A stretch of 64,000 nt of DNA from Bradyrhizobium murdochi (GCF_000472965.1 NZ_KI421483.1:1-64000), one strand, 5' to 3'. Shown: positions 15,850 through 24,416, counted from the first letter of the stretch. Numbers and translations are program-made. Notes: generated by a model not told the origin, from the letters alone.

Positions 15850-17259
15850 ATGAGTGCTGAAGCCGCAACGCCGCATCCGAAAATGCCGCGTCGCCGCATG
15901 CGGGCCGTCAAAAGCAACCGGACCCAGATCCTGCTGTTTTCCATCCTGACGCTAGTCCTGACCGCCGCGGTGGTGTGGGGTGGCCGGACGCTGCTGCGCA
16001 ATTCCGAGACGCTGGTATTTGCCGTCGGTGATACCAGCGGCCCGGAGGCGCGCTTCGCGGCCGGGCTGGCGACGGTGCTGAAGAACAACTCCTCTCGGCT
16101 GCGGCTCAAGATCGTGCCCAACGGCGACAATGCCAAGGCGTTGTCGCAGTTCGACCGCAAGGAAGCCCACCTTGCGATCTTGCGCACCGACGCCAGGATT
16201 CCGCCCCGCGCCCGCGCGCTGGCGATCCTCGAACACGACCTGCTGTTGCTGATCAGCCCGAACGGCAAGAAAATCAAATCCATCGCGGAGCTGAAGAAAA
16301 AGAAAATCGCCGTTGTCGCCGACAACGAGAGCGGGGCTGCGCTGGTACGCAACATTCTCGAGCTCTCCGACAACCCGGATGCGGCGGCGCGGGTCCAGAT
16401 GGCTCCGCCGGGCGCGACCTTCGACCAATTGTTCGCCGCGGGTTTCGGCGCCGTGATCAAGATCGCGCACGCCTCGCAGATCGTAAAGGACAAGAGTTAC
16501 GCGCAATATGCCAGACGCGGCAGCTTCACACTGAACGCGATCGATTCGGCGAAAGCGATCGCGAGGAAGTACCCGGCGATCTCGGAGGAGACGGTAGCGA
16601 CCGGAATGCTGTCCGCCTCCCCCGCCGTCCCTGCGGAAGACGTTGAGACGATCGGGCTCGAATGGCTGCTGGTCGCCCAATCCAGGCTCTCGACCACCAC
16701 CGTCGGCGATCTTGCGCGGATCATCTACGAGAACAAGGCCGAGCTTGCGCTACCCGACGGCTTCGCCTCCAAGATCGAGCCCGCAGAGACCGACAAGGAC
16801 GCCTTCGTCGTGGCGCATCCGGGCGCTGCCGAATACATCAACGACGAAACCAAGTCCTTTGTCGAGCGCTACAGCGATTTGATGTATGTGGCGCTATTGG
16901 CGCTCAGCATCATCGGCTCCATCTTTGCCGCCATCTACGCCAAGGTCACCCGGATCGCACCGGAAAAGGCCAGCCAGCTCGCGACCGCGATTCTCGATAT
17001 CGGCGAACGTGTCGAATACGCCAACTCGCTCGACGCGCTCGACGAACTGCAGGACGAGCTGGAAGCGATCCTGCGCGGCGTGGTGATCGGCTTGCGCGAC
17101 GGCACCATCAGTAGCGATGGGCTGGATACCTTCAAGCTCGGCTATGAATTCGTGCGCGACGAAATCGGCCTGCGCCGCGAACATCTCAAGCGACATGCCG
17201 CGCATGATCATCCGCAGGACGACAAGGTCGTGGTCGTGAAGACCGCGCAGAGCGCGTAA
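15850..17259 (+). CDS. TAXI-family TRAP solute-binding protein, membrane anchored
   Basis: A 469-residue protein from the ATG at 15850. An N-terminal membrane anchor (QILLFSILTLVLTAAVVWGG, about residues 26-45) precedes a periplasmic TAXI domain (VFAVGDTSGPEARFAAGLAT, later KKIKSIAELKKKKIAVVADN). A second membrane segment follows around residues 350-370 (LMYVALLALSIIGSIFAAIY). The last about 95 residues then lie on the other side and form a helical, charged tail. No TRAP membrane subunit is adjacent. Two membrane spans plus a cytoplasmic tail suggest a sensory or partner-binding role rather than plain uptake. Confidence 0.8.
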   Translation: MSAEAATPHPKMPRRRMRAVKSNRTQILLFSILTLVLTAAVVWGGRTLLRNSETLVFAVGDTSGPEARFAAGLATVLKNNSSRLRLKIVPNGDNAKALSQFDRKEAHLAILRTDARIPPRARALAILEHDLLLLISPNGKKIKSIAELKKKKIAVVADNESGAALVRNILELSDNPDAAARVQMAPPGATFDQLFAAGFGAVIKIAHASQIVKDKSYAQYARRGSFTLNAIDSAKAIARKYPAISEETVATGMLSASPAVPAEDVETIGLEWLLVAQSRLSTTTVGDLARIIYENKAELALPDGFASKIEPAETDKDAFVVAHPGAAEYINDETKSFVERYSDLMYVALLALSIIGSIFAAIYAKVTRIAPEKASQLATAILDIGERVEYANSLDALDELQDELEAILRGVVIGLRDGTISSDGLDTFKLGYEFVRDEIGLRREHLKRHAAHDHPQDDKVVVVKTAQSA

Positions 17260-17269
17260 GCTCGATCTC

Positions 17270-17372
17270 TTGTAGGGTGGGCAAAGGAGCGCTAGCGACG
17301 TGCCCACCGTCAGGACCTCGCGCATGGATAGATGGTGGGCACGTCGCTCACGCTCCTTCGCCCACCCTACAC
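17270..17372. repeat. palindromic intergenic repeat, GTGCCCACCATC family
   Basis: A full copy, TTGTAGGGTGGGCAAAGGAGCG...CGCTCCTTCGCCCACCCTACAC, between convergent genes. Its right end supplies the TAG stop codon of the minus-strand gene ending at 17367. That gene therefore ends inside the repeat. Confidence 0.8.
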
Positions 17373-18230
17373 GTTAACGGACACCCGTGCCCTTATCTCG
17401 GCGATCTTGCGCTTGAGCGCGGTCTGCCGCGGGTCAGGCAACGCGGCGGCGCGCGCTTCGACTATCGCGCCGGCAAGATCTGACAAGGCCAGCACGCCAT
17501 CGAAGGTCGGCTTGGCAAGCCCGTCGATGATCGCGTTCCAGTCCGCCATGCCCTGCCGATAGACGTCGCCATAGCCCTCGATCATGGTCGCGGTCTGGAT
17601 GATCGTGGGCGCGGCCTGGGGCTGTTTGGTCAGGCTGCGGTCGATCATGTGCAGCCAGCGCTCGACCCAGACCCGCTCCTTGGCATAACGCACCGAAAGC
17701 AGCCGCCATCGCCGCAGCCCCGCCTCGATCTTGAGGCGGCGAATGCCAAAGCGACTTGCCGTACTAAAGCGGATCGAGACGCGCTTGTGCGTCCATCCCA
17801 CCCACTCCAGCGCATCAAGCAGGTATTCGGCGATGACGGCGGGAAGCGCGCCGATCAGCTCTTCAAGCCGGAATTTTTTGACCTCGACGGACCCGGCCAA
17901 CACACCGGGCGGGCCGTGCAGTTCGGCGAGCTTGATCTGCGCGATCCGGATCGGGTCCTGATAGCTCATGCGCACCGCCATCAGCCGCGCTATTTCGCCG
18001 AGCATCACGTCGTCGACGCCTCGTTTGCCGATGAACCGCCGCAGCCGGTCGACATAGAGGCGGGCGTAGCCCGGGCCCTGATAGTCGATGAGGAGATGGA
18101 TGGCCTCGCTCGCCACCGCCATCACCGACTCCGGCAGTCCTTCGGGCAGGAATGGCGGCTCGTCGTCATCGTCGCCGATGAAATCGGCGAAGAGATAACG
18201 CAACGACGACAGAATACCGCGGTCTGACAC
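17367..18230 (-). CDS. stand-alone DUF6537-like protein (IorB C-terminal domain)
   Basis: A 287-residue protein that by eye resembles the C-terminal DUF6537 region of long indolepyruvate ferredoxin oxidoreductase beta subunits. The matching segments are IHLLIDYQGPGYARLYVDRL near residue 45, the AEYLLDALEW region, AGLRRWRLLSVRYAKE, and MIEGYGDVYRQGMADWNAII. The catalytic gamma-type domain normally fused to it is absent and none is nearby. It starts 17 bases after the cyclic-nucleotide-binding gene and is probably cotranscribed. Its stop codon lies in a repeat. The family call is from memory. Confidence 0.6.
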   Translation of the reverse strand: MSDRGILSSLRYLFADFIGDDDDEPPFLPEGLPESVMAVASEAIHLLIDYQGPGYARLYVDRLRRFIGKRGVDDVMLGEIARLMAVRMSYQDPIRIAQIKLAELHGPPGVLAGSVEVKKFRLEELIGALPAVIAEYLLDALEWVGWTHKRVSIRFSTASRFGIRRLKIEAGLRRWRLLSVRYAKERVWVERWLHMIDRSLTKQPQAAPTIIQTATMIEGYGDVYRQGMADWNAIIDGLAKPTFDGVLALSDLAGAIVEARAAALPDPRQTALKRKIAEIRARVSVNV

Positions 18231-18247
18231 TCCTTGGGCTCCGGCCT

Positions 18248-18913
18248 CTACGCGGGTTTCGGCTCGGCTGCCGGCGCAGACTGCTGTGCCAGTCGCCGCT
18301 CAAGCGTTTCAATATTCTGAAACAGCCGGGCACTCGACAGCCGCAGGAAATAGAAGCCGAAGGCCGGGTTCTGCACGTAGAGCTCCTCAACCTTGGTGTA
18401 ACTGACGCTGAGGATGAGGCCGGATTCGACGCATTCCAGCGTCTGGGTTCGCATGTTCGACGGCGACAGCATACCGAGCTCGCCAACGATGGCGCCTACC
18501 GGTAGCACGATGCCGGATTCGACCAGCTTGAACTTGCCGCTGACGATATAGAGCATGTCCTCGGCCTTCTCATCCTTATAGAACAGGATTTCGCCGGCCT
18601 GGCATTGGCGCTCGGTCATGAACGGCTTCAACCATTCCATCGACAGGTCGCTGTTGACGGATTTTTTGACGTCGCGCACCAACTGCAACATCTGGTGCAG
18701 CCGATAGGAATTAACCAGCAGCATGATCAACTGCACCACCATGACCAGGTAGTTTCGGGCGGGAATTGCGGTGATGATCAGGATGACGTTGGCGAGAATG
18801 CCGAAAACCCGCAAGGGGATCATGGTCTTCATCGTCGTGGTGGCAACGACGAAGATCGTGGCAAATAGCGCACCGGCCGTTCCCGCGTGTTGTGCCAGAT
18901 GAGACGTATCCAT
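18248..18913 (-). CDS. membrane protein with C-terminal cyclic nucleotide-binding domain (Popeye-like)
   Basis: A 221-residue protein with three predicted membrane helices in the first 80 residues (AGALFATIFVVATTTM, VFGILANVILIITAIPA, YLVMVVQLIMLLVNSY). A cyclic-nucleotide-binding beta roll follows from about residue 95 to 205. The phosphate-binding cassette is recognisable as GAIVGELGMLSPSNMRTQT, with the Glu and Arg that contact cAMP or cGMP. The topology is like that of Popeye proteins. It precedes the DUF6537-like gene by 17 bases. The likely role is sensing a cyclic nucleotide at the inner membrane. Confidence 0.82.
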   Translation of the reverse strand: MDTSHLAQHAGTAGALFATIFVVATTTMKTMIPLRVFGILANVILIITAIPARNYLVMVVQLIMLLVNSYRLHQMLQLVRDVKKSVNSDLSMEWLKPFMTERQCQAGEILFYKDEKAEDMLYIVSGKFKLVESGIVLPVGAIVGELGMLSPSNMRTQTLECVESGLILSVSYTKVEELYVQNPAFGFYFLRLSSARLFQNIETLERRLAQQSAPAAEPKPA

Positions 18914-19174
18914 TGGAGGCCAACCAATTTTCTTCAGGGAGTGATCTAATTCGCGTTACTGTTGCCGTGCCCGCTATCGTAATGTCCGCGGGCTTGCTTT
19001 GGTATACGAGGAAAACGCGACTATTTGTCGGGATTCTCACCTTTCCGGGGTAAAATTCACCGCAATGGCGCTTGCTGGACAGTGCCGGCCGCGGCCCGGG
19101 TTTTGACAAGGCATTTGACGGTCCTCCCGGCCCGACGGCGTGCCAAGACAGACAAAAGAATAATGGAGAACAGA

Positions 19175-19951
19175 ATGTCCGAAGCGGCGAGCGCACCAGT
19201 CCTTGAGATCAGCGGCCCGCGCGCCACCATCCGCCTCAACCGGCCGAATCATCTGAACCGGCTGCAGAGCGAGGACCTCGGCGAACTCATGAAACTGTTC
19301 GACCGGATCGAGGCCGATCCGGCGATCCGCGTGCTGGTGCTGACCGGCACCGGCCGCGCGTTCAGCGCCGGTTATGATCTCAATTCGGTCGCGGACCGAG
19401 CGATCAGCGAGAAGGAACAGCCGAGCGCGGGATCGGCATTCGAAGCAGTGGTCGGTCGGCTGGAGGACCTCGGCGTGCCGACGATCTGCCGGCTCAATGG
19501 CGGCGTCTATGGAGGCGCGACCGACCTCGCGCTGGCCTGCGATTTCCGTATCGGGGTCGATACGGCCGAAATGTTCATGCCGGCGGCGCGGCTCGGCCTG
19601 CACTACTACAAGAGCGGAATTAAGCGCTACGTCTCGCGGCTCGGCGTCGACAATGCAAAGATGCTGTTTCTCACCGCGCAGAAGATTACGGCACCGGAAA
19701 TGCTCCGGATCGGTTACCTCACCGCCATGGTGCCGGTGGCGATGCTGGACGAGGAGGTGGATCGTCTCGCTGCTATCCTGGCCGGCAACGCGCCGCTGGC
19801 GATGCGCGGCATGAAGCGCGCCATCAACGAATTCGCCCGCGGCAAACTTGACGAAGAGGCTGCCGACCGCCGCCACCGCGAGAGCATGCGCAGCGCCGAG
19901 ATCAAGGAAGGCATCGAGGCATTCGCGGAAAAGCGGCCACCGAAATTTTGA
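19175..19951 (+). CDS. enoyl-CoA hydratase/isomerase family protein
   Basis: A 258-residue crotonase-fold protein. The ATG at 19175 is chosen (GGAG six bases upstream); the longer open frame to 19025 has no family similarity. Oxyanion-hole parts are GRAFSAGYDLNSV near residue 65 and RLNGGVYGGATDLALACDFR near residue 105. The usual hydratase Glu in the following loop is replaced around MPAARLGLHYY, so hydratase activity is uncertain and an isomerase-like or other reaction is possible. It stands alone, convergent with the DUF6157 gene ten bases away. Confidence 0.8.
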   Translation: MSEAASAPVLEISGPRATIRLNRPNHLNRLQSEDLGELMKLFDRIEADPAIRVLVLTGTGRAFSAGYDLNSVADRAISEKEQPSAGSAFEAVVGRLEDLGVPTICRLNGGVYGGATDLALACDFRIGVDTAEMFMPAARLGLHYYKSGIKRYVSRLGVDNAKMLFLTAQKITAPEMLRIGYLTAMVPVAMLDEEVDRLAAILAGNAPLAMRGMKRAINEFARGKLDEEAADRRHRESMRSAEIKEGIEAFAEKRPPKF

Positions 19952-19960
19952 GCGAAAAGT

Positions 19961-20395
19961 TCAGGCACGCCTGGTACGCATCGCTCGGACCTGCTGGATA
20001 GCAGGATCGCACGCAAGCGCCTGGTAGCGCTTGCTGTCGACCGCATAGATCGCGACGCGCCCCTCGACATCGGCGTGCACGCCCCAGCCGAAGCGCTTGC
20101 CGAGGCCTGACGCTCTCAGGCACGCCTGCCCTTTTGAGAAGAATTCCTCGCGGGCAAGGCTTAGCTCCTGCTTCGTCGCCTTGGCACCGAGCTGCCGGCC
20201 GCGGGCGGATGTCGCGAATATCACGTCGTCGGACGTGTATTTGTAGGGCGCTTCCGCAATCATCTTGTACTGCAGCCCGGCAACCGTCGGATTGCCCGCG
20301 CGGGCCGGCGGTTCCTTGCCGGTACGCGCGGGACAATCCTCCGCGACCTGGATGAAGGTGTTGAAGCAGTTGGTGGTGTGAACTGTCTTTGTCAT
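19961..20395 (-). CDS. DUF6157 family protein
   Basis: A 144-residue protein starting MTKTVHTTNCFNTFIQVAED at 20395. The opening HTTN.FNTFI.VAEDCP and the YKYTSDDVIFATSARG segment near residue 63 are the family signature. Function is unknown. The gene lies 26 bases after the GST gene at 20422 and is probably cotranscribed with it, and so would be under the YafY operator at 21108-21136. Confidence 0.82.
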   Translation of the reverse strand: MTKTVHTTNCFNTFIQVAEDCPARTGKEPPARAGNPTVAGLQYKMIAEAPYKYTSDDVIFATSARGRQLGAKATKQELSLAREEFFSKGQACLRASGLGKRFGWGVHADVEGRVAIYAVDSKRYQALACDPAIQQVRAMRTRRA

Positions 20396-20421
20396 CCAGC
20401 GATCAAACCTCGTCGCGCCAC

Positions 20422-21063
20422 TCACCCGCAAGCCGCGGCGTGCTCCGCCGCCATGGCATCATCGGCGGCGCTGATCCGCTGGAAGGCGGGCCGCGACGTA
20501 ATGCGCTCGGCATAGGCCTTGAACACGTCCTTTTCGGGCACGAGGCCGAACATCATCGTCCAATTGAACGCGACGCCCCAGAGAATATCGGCAGCCGTCA
20601 TGCGGTCCCCGAGCAGATAAGGCCCCCTGGAAAGCTGCGTCTCCAGGACGCCCAGCATGGAGTCGTAGTCGGAATAGGGCGATTGCGCCGGCGGCGTCGG
20701 TTCGTGCTTCATGAACTTGTCGATCAGAGCTGGCTCGAAGGACGAACCATAATAGGCGATCCAGCGCAGATACGGGCCACGCCTGGGATCGTCGAGCGCG
20801 GGCGTCAGCCCGGCTTCCGGAAACAGGTCGGCGAGATAGATGTAGATGGCGACCTGTTCGGTCACCAGCGCGTCGCCGTGGCGGATCAACGGCACCTTGC
20901 CCAGCGGATTGATGGCGAGATAGGCCGGCTGGCGCTGCTCGCCCACCTTCATGTTCAGGGCATGAAGATCGTAAGGCGCCCCCAATTCCTCCAGCAGCAC
21001 CCGCGTGCCGGTCGCGCGGCTCTGCGGCGAGTAATAAAGGGTGATGCGGTCCTTGCTGGTCAT
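20422..21063 (-). CDS. glutathione S-transferase
   Basis: A 213-residue cytosolic GST with an N-terminal thioredoxin domain (ITLYYSPQSRATGTRVLLEE, NPLGKVPLI, VTEQVAIYIYLADLFP) and a helical C-terminal domain with ADILWGVAFNW. The start is the ATG at 21063 with GGAGA before it; an upstream extension crosses the operator. It is divergent from a YafY regulator with a perfect 12-base inverted repeat between them. It would conjugate glutathione to electrophiles or reduce peroxides; substrate unknown. Confidence 0.9.
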   Translation of the reverse strand: MTSKDRITLYYSPQSRATGTRVLLEELGAPYDLHALNMKVGEQRQPAYLAINPLGKVPLIRHGDALVTEQVAIYIYLADLFPEAGLTPALDDPRRGPYLRWIAYYGSSFEPALIDKFMKHEPTPPAQSPYSDYDSMLGVLETQLSRGPYLLGDRMTAADILWGVAFNWTMMFGLVPEKDVFKAYAERITSRPAFQRISAADDAMAAEHAAACG

Positions 21064-21107
21064 TGGCAGTCTCCTTTTCGGCCCCACGGGTACCCTTCTA
21101 TGCCCGG

Positions 21108-21136
21108 CCATACCTGACATCTTGTGTCAGGTATGG
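21108..21136. promoter_or_regulatory. operator of the second YafY/GST module
   Basis: CCATACCTGACA and TGTCAGGTATGG are perfect 12-base inverted arms with the spacer TCTTG. The site is centred between the divergent GST (start 21063) and YafY (start 21150) genes. The CTGACA/TGTCAG core resembles the CTGACA/TGGCAG of the sites at 12914 and 13224. Confidence 0.75.
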
Positions 21137-21149
21137 TTTAAGAGGGCCC

Positions 21150-22178
21150 ATGCGCGCAAGCCGGTTGCTTTCCATCCTCACCACCTTGCAGGCGCGGGGA
21201 CAGGTCACCGCGCCTGAACTCGCTGATACCTGCGAAGTTTCGGTGCGCACCATCTATCGCGACATCGATGCGCTCGCCGCCGCCGGCATCCCCATCTATG
21301 CCGAGCGCGGCGCGGAAGGCGGCTATCGCCTGCTCGACGGCTATCGCGTGCGGCTGAATGGCCTGTCACAACCGGAGGCCGAGGCGCTGTTCATGACGGG
21401 ACTGCCAGGGCCCGCAGCCGCGCTTGGCCTCGACGCCGCGATGATGGCGGCGCAGACCAAGCTGATGGCGGCGCTGCCGGCCAATCTGCGCCCGAATGCC
21501 GGCCGGATGCAGGAGCGCTTTCATCTCGATGCCCCAGGCTGGTTCGGCGAGGCCGAGCAGCCCAAACATCTGCGTGCGATTGCCGACGCGCTGCTGCGCG
21601 AGTGCCTGATCGAAATCCGCTACCAGAGCTGGAGGGCCGAGAAGCGCCGCCGCGTCGCGCCGCTCGGGCTCGTGCTGAAGGGCGGAAGCTGGTATCTCGC
21701 CGGACACGTCGACGGCAGCGTGCGCACCTATCGCGTCGCGCGCGTTCTGGATTGCAACGTTCTGGATGAGTGTTTCGTCCGGCCTGCCAATTTCGATCTC
21801 GCTGCCTATTGGCAAGCCGCAACGCTTCGGCTCGAAACCGAGATGCATCCGGACTCCGCCACCGTCCGGCTATCGCCGCTTGGCGTAAAACTGCTCGACG
21901 CCTTGAGCCAGCCCTATGTGAGGACGCGTACCCGTATCGAGGAGACTGCTGATGCGGCCGGCTGGCGGATTGCCGTCGTGCCGATCGGGAAAACGGTGTG
22001 GCATGCCGCTGCCGAACTGCTGCGCCTCGGCGCGGAGGCCGAGGTGCTGGCACCAGCCGAGCTGCGCGACAAGATGGCCGAGCTCACACAAGCCATGGCC
22101 GCCCGCTATCAGACGGTGCGGAGCGCACATCCTGATCGAAAGGGTGCCCGGAAATCTCGTCTCACGAAACACTCCTGA
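21150..22178 (+). CDS. YafY-family transcriptional regulator (HTH-11 + WYL)
   Basis: A 342-residue regulator. The N-terminal helix-turn-helix is MRASRLLSILTTLQARGQVT, then CEVSVRTIYRDIDALAAAGI; the WYL domain contains CLIEIRYQSWRAEKRRRVAPLG and VRTYRVARVLD; a C-terminal WCX-like extension runs from about residue 225. The ATG at 21150 lies 14 bases after the operator, which a longer start would overrun. It is divergent from the GST gene and probably represses both. The ligand is unknown. Confidence 0.92.
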   Translation: MRASRLLSILTTLQARGQVTAPELADTCEVSVRTIYRDIDALAAAGIPIYAERGAEGGYRLLDGYRVRLNGLSQPEAEALFMTGLPGPAAALGLDAAMMAAQTKLMAALPANLRPNAGRMQERFHLDAPGWFGEAEQPKHLRAIADALLRECLIEIRYQSWRAEKRRRVAPLGLVLKGGSWYLAGHVDGSVRTYRVARVLDCNVLDECFVRPANFDLAAYWQAATLRLETEMHPDSATVRLSPLGVKLLDALSQPYVRTRTRIEETADAAGWRIAVVPIGKTVWHAAAELLRLGAEAEVLAPAELRDKMAELTQAMAARYQTVRSAHPDRKGARKSRLTKHS

Positions 22179-22274
22179 AACACGATTCTCCCCTTCGCAC
22201 GTGAACGCAAGCTGCGCCTGATCCGACTGATGGGCAGGGACGCAACAAGGCCTCGTGCCAAGCAACTGGAGAAA

Positions 22275-22541
22275 ATGAGTATGTTTCGCAAGGTTATCCT
22301 CGGACTGATTGCCGTCGCCTCGCTGACCATTGCCGCTGCAGCGCCCGCTTCCGCCGGCGGCTTCTATCACGGCCATCACTGGGGCCATCATTGGGGCCAT
22401 GGCTACGGCTGGGGTCCTGCCATCGGCGTCGGCTTCGGCGGCGTCTATGTCGACACCGGTTTCAATGGCTGCCTGCAACAGCGCTGGGTCGAAACCCGCC
22501 GTGGCATGCGCCTGCGCACCGTGAACGTCTGCGCCTACTGA
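22275..22541 (+). CDS. small secreted His/Gly-rich protein
   Basis: An 88-residue protein from the ATG at 22275, preceded by ACTGGAGAAA. It has a signal peptide (MSMFRKVILGLIAVASLTIA to about ASA at 28), then a repeat-like HGHHWGHHWGHGYGWG stretch with seven His, and two Cys in the C-terminal part (NGCLQQRW, NVCAY) that could form a disulfide. A strong terminator follows, so it is monocistronic. Metal binding in the periplasm is possible; the function is unknown. Confidence 0.75.
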   Translation: MSMFRKVILGLIAVASLTIAAAAPASAGGFYHGHHWGHHWGHGYGWGPAIGVGFGGVYVDTGFNGCLQQRWVETRRGMRLRTVNVCAY

Positions 22542-22566
22542 TCGAACCAGCGTTGCTAAGAAAGAT

Positions 22567-22597
22567 CCCGGCCGCTCGCCACGCGGCCGGGGTTTTT
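22567..22597 (+). terminator. rho-independent terminator
   Basis: CCCGGCCGC and GCGGCCGGG are perfect nine-base arms around a seven-base loop, followed by G and TTTTT. It lies 26 bases after the stop of the His/Gly-rich secreted protein. Confidence 0.85.
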
Positions 22598-22775
22598 CTG
22601 CGCGCCTGATCCGTTGACCCCCGCCCGCTGCAGCCATACTGTGGCGCCTGCGGTGCAAGCCGCGCCCGGGCCCGCGGGAAGGGTTGAACCCACTTGCAGC
22701 TTTCGAGCGACATCTTAGAGCCTTTGTGCAGCCGGTATTGCGGGCCGTCGGTGATGTCATGCACGGAGGTGTCTG

Positions 22776-24410
22776 ATGAACCGGTCTCCCGATCGATTGA
22801 ATCTCGATCATCTGAAGAAGCAAGCCAAGGAATTGATCCGCCTGTATCGAAGCCGCGACCCGGCGGCGATGGCGAGGTTTCGGCATGCGCTGCCGGCGGC
22901 GGCCGGCCGCAGCGATGGCGATATTGTATCCCTCGAACTTCGCCTGCACGACGCGCAATCATGCCTCGCGCGCGAGCACGGCTTTGCTTCCTGGCCCGAC
23001 CTGAAACAATACGTCGAAGTGCAGATGGCAGCGCGCAACGAACGCACGGTCCGCGTCCTGCACTGGACCCAGCTTCTCTATTCCGGCGACGTCAGCGGCG
23101 CGGCTAACCGCGCCAACCCGCGCGTCGCGCTGCGCATCCTGGCCGATGATCCCGAACTCGTCGCGGGCGATCCTTATCTCGCCTGCGCGACCGGCGACGA
23201 AAGCGCACTGCAGCGAGCGACACAGGCCGATCCGGCCTGGATCAACCGTCCCGGCGGCCCGCTGCGATTGCCGCCGCTGTTCGCGGTCGCGCATTCGAGC
23301 CTGCTGCATGTGGAAGAATTTCGCGAACGCCTGCACGCAAGCGCGCGATCGCTCATAGCGGCAGGCGCCGACGTCAACCAGCACATCTACAGCCGCTGGC
23401 CGCCTGGATCGCTGAACGAGCCTGACCGACGCTATCCGCTCTCGACGCTTTATGGCGCGGCCGGCAGCAACCATGATCCGGCGCTGACCAAATTGCTGCT
23501 CGAAGCGGGAGCAGATCCGAATGACGGCGAATCGCTTTATCATTCATTGGAGAATCCGGCGTGCACGCAGCTATTGCTGGAGCACGGCGCGCGGATTGCA
23601 GAGAGCAACGCAATCTACCGCTCGATCGATCTCGAAGACGATACCGCGCTAAAACTGTTGCTGCAGCATGGCGGCGATTCGAACGAGCCGGCGCGGAACA
23701 AGCCGCTGACCGATTGGGGCTCGCCTTTGGCATGGGCGATCTACCGCCGGCGCCCCCGCCATGTGAAGGCATTGCTGGAGGCTGGCGCCGACCGGTTGCG
23801 GCCAACCGGTGACGGCATCAGTCCCTACAGGCTGGCGCTGCAGTTCGGACTCTCCGAGGTCGCATCCCTGCTGCGCGAGGGCGAACCTGATATCTCCGAC
23901 GAAGAGCGCTTCGTCGCCGCATGTGCGCGCGGCGACGAAACCGAGGCGCGAGCGATCCGCTCGCGGCGGCCCGACCTGCCGGCCTCGTTGTCGCCGGCAC
24001 AGTTGCGATTACTGCCTGACATGGCCGCGGCCGGCGCCGATGACGTCGTCAAGCTGATGGTCAGGCTCGGCTGGCCGATCGCGGTGCGCGGCGGCGACTG
24101 GGATGCATCCGCGCTCAACCTCGCGGTGTTCCGCGGCGATGCCGCGCTGACGCGCTTCCTGCTTGAACACGGCGCTGATTGGACCGAGCAGCACGGCCAC
24201 GGCGACAACGCCTGCGGCACGCTGGGTTGGGCCTCCTGCAACGAACCGGTCGAGGGCGGCGACTGGCTCGGCTGCGCACGCGCTTTGCGCGATCACGGCA
24301 TGCCGGGCGCAACGGCGATACCTGATGATCCCGACTGGGTGATGGTCGCGGGAATCAAGAAGCGGTTTTCGGACGAAGTCGCCGAAGTGCTGTTGCTGCT
24401 GAACGTTTGA
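22776..24410 (+). CDS. ankyrin repeat protein
   Basis: A 544-residue protein. The N-terminal domain (about residues 8-80) has the pattern DHLKKQAKELIRLY and HDAQSCLAREHGFASWPDLK, often found ahead of bacterial ankyrin arrays. Degenerate ankyrin repeats follow, for example ARSLIAAGADVNQH, LTKLLLEAGADPND, TALKLLLQHGGDSN, HVKALLEAGADRL and LTRFLLEHGADWTE. No signal peptide or membrane segment is seen, so it is probably cytoplasmic and binds protein partners. A GGAGG site lies seven bases before the ATG. No neighbouring partner is evident. Confidence 0.88.
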   Translation: MNRSPDRLNLDHLKKQAKELIRLYRSRDPAAMARFRHALPAAAGRSDGDIVSLELRLHDAQSCLAREHGFASWPDLKQYVEVQMAARNERTVRVLHWTQLLYSGDVSGAANRANPRVALRILADDPELVAGDPYLACATGDESALQRATQADPAWINRPGGPLRLPPLFAVAHSSLLHVEEFRERLHASARSLIAAGADVNQHIYSRWPPGSLNEPDRRYPLSTLYGAAGSNHDPALTKLLLEAGADPNDGESLYHSLENPACTQLLLEHGARIAESNAIYRSIDLEDDTALKLLLQHGGDSNEPARNKPLTDWGSPLAWAIYRRRPRHVKALLEAGADRLRPTGDGISPYRLALQFGLSEVASLLREGEPDISDEERFVAACARGDETEARAIRSRRPDLPASLSPAQLRLLPDMAAAGADDVVKLMVRLGWPIAVRGGDWDASALNLAVFRGDAALTRFLLEHGADWTEQHGHGDNACGTLGWASCNEPVEGGDWLGCARALRDHGMPGATAIPDDPDWVMVAGIKKRFSDEVAEVLLLLNV

Positions 24411-24416
24411 GGGTTC

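Noticed and set aside
21063..21149. Upstream start for the YafY gene at 21063
   Set aside because: It would translate the whole operator and overlap the divergent GST start; the ATG at 21150 gives the normal N-terminus.
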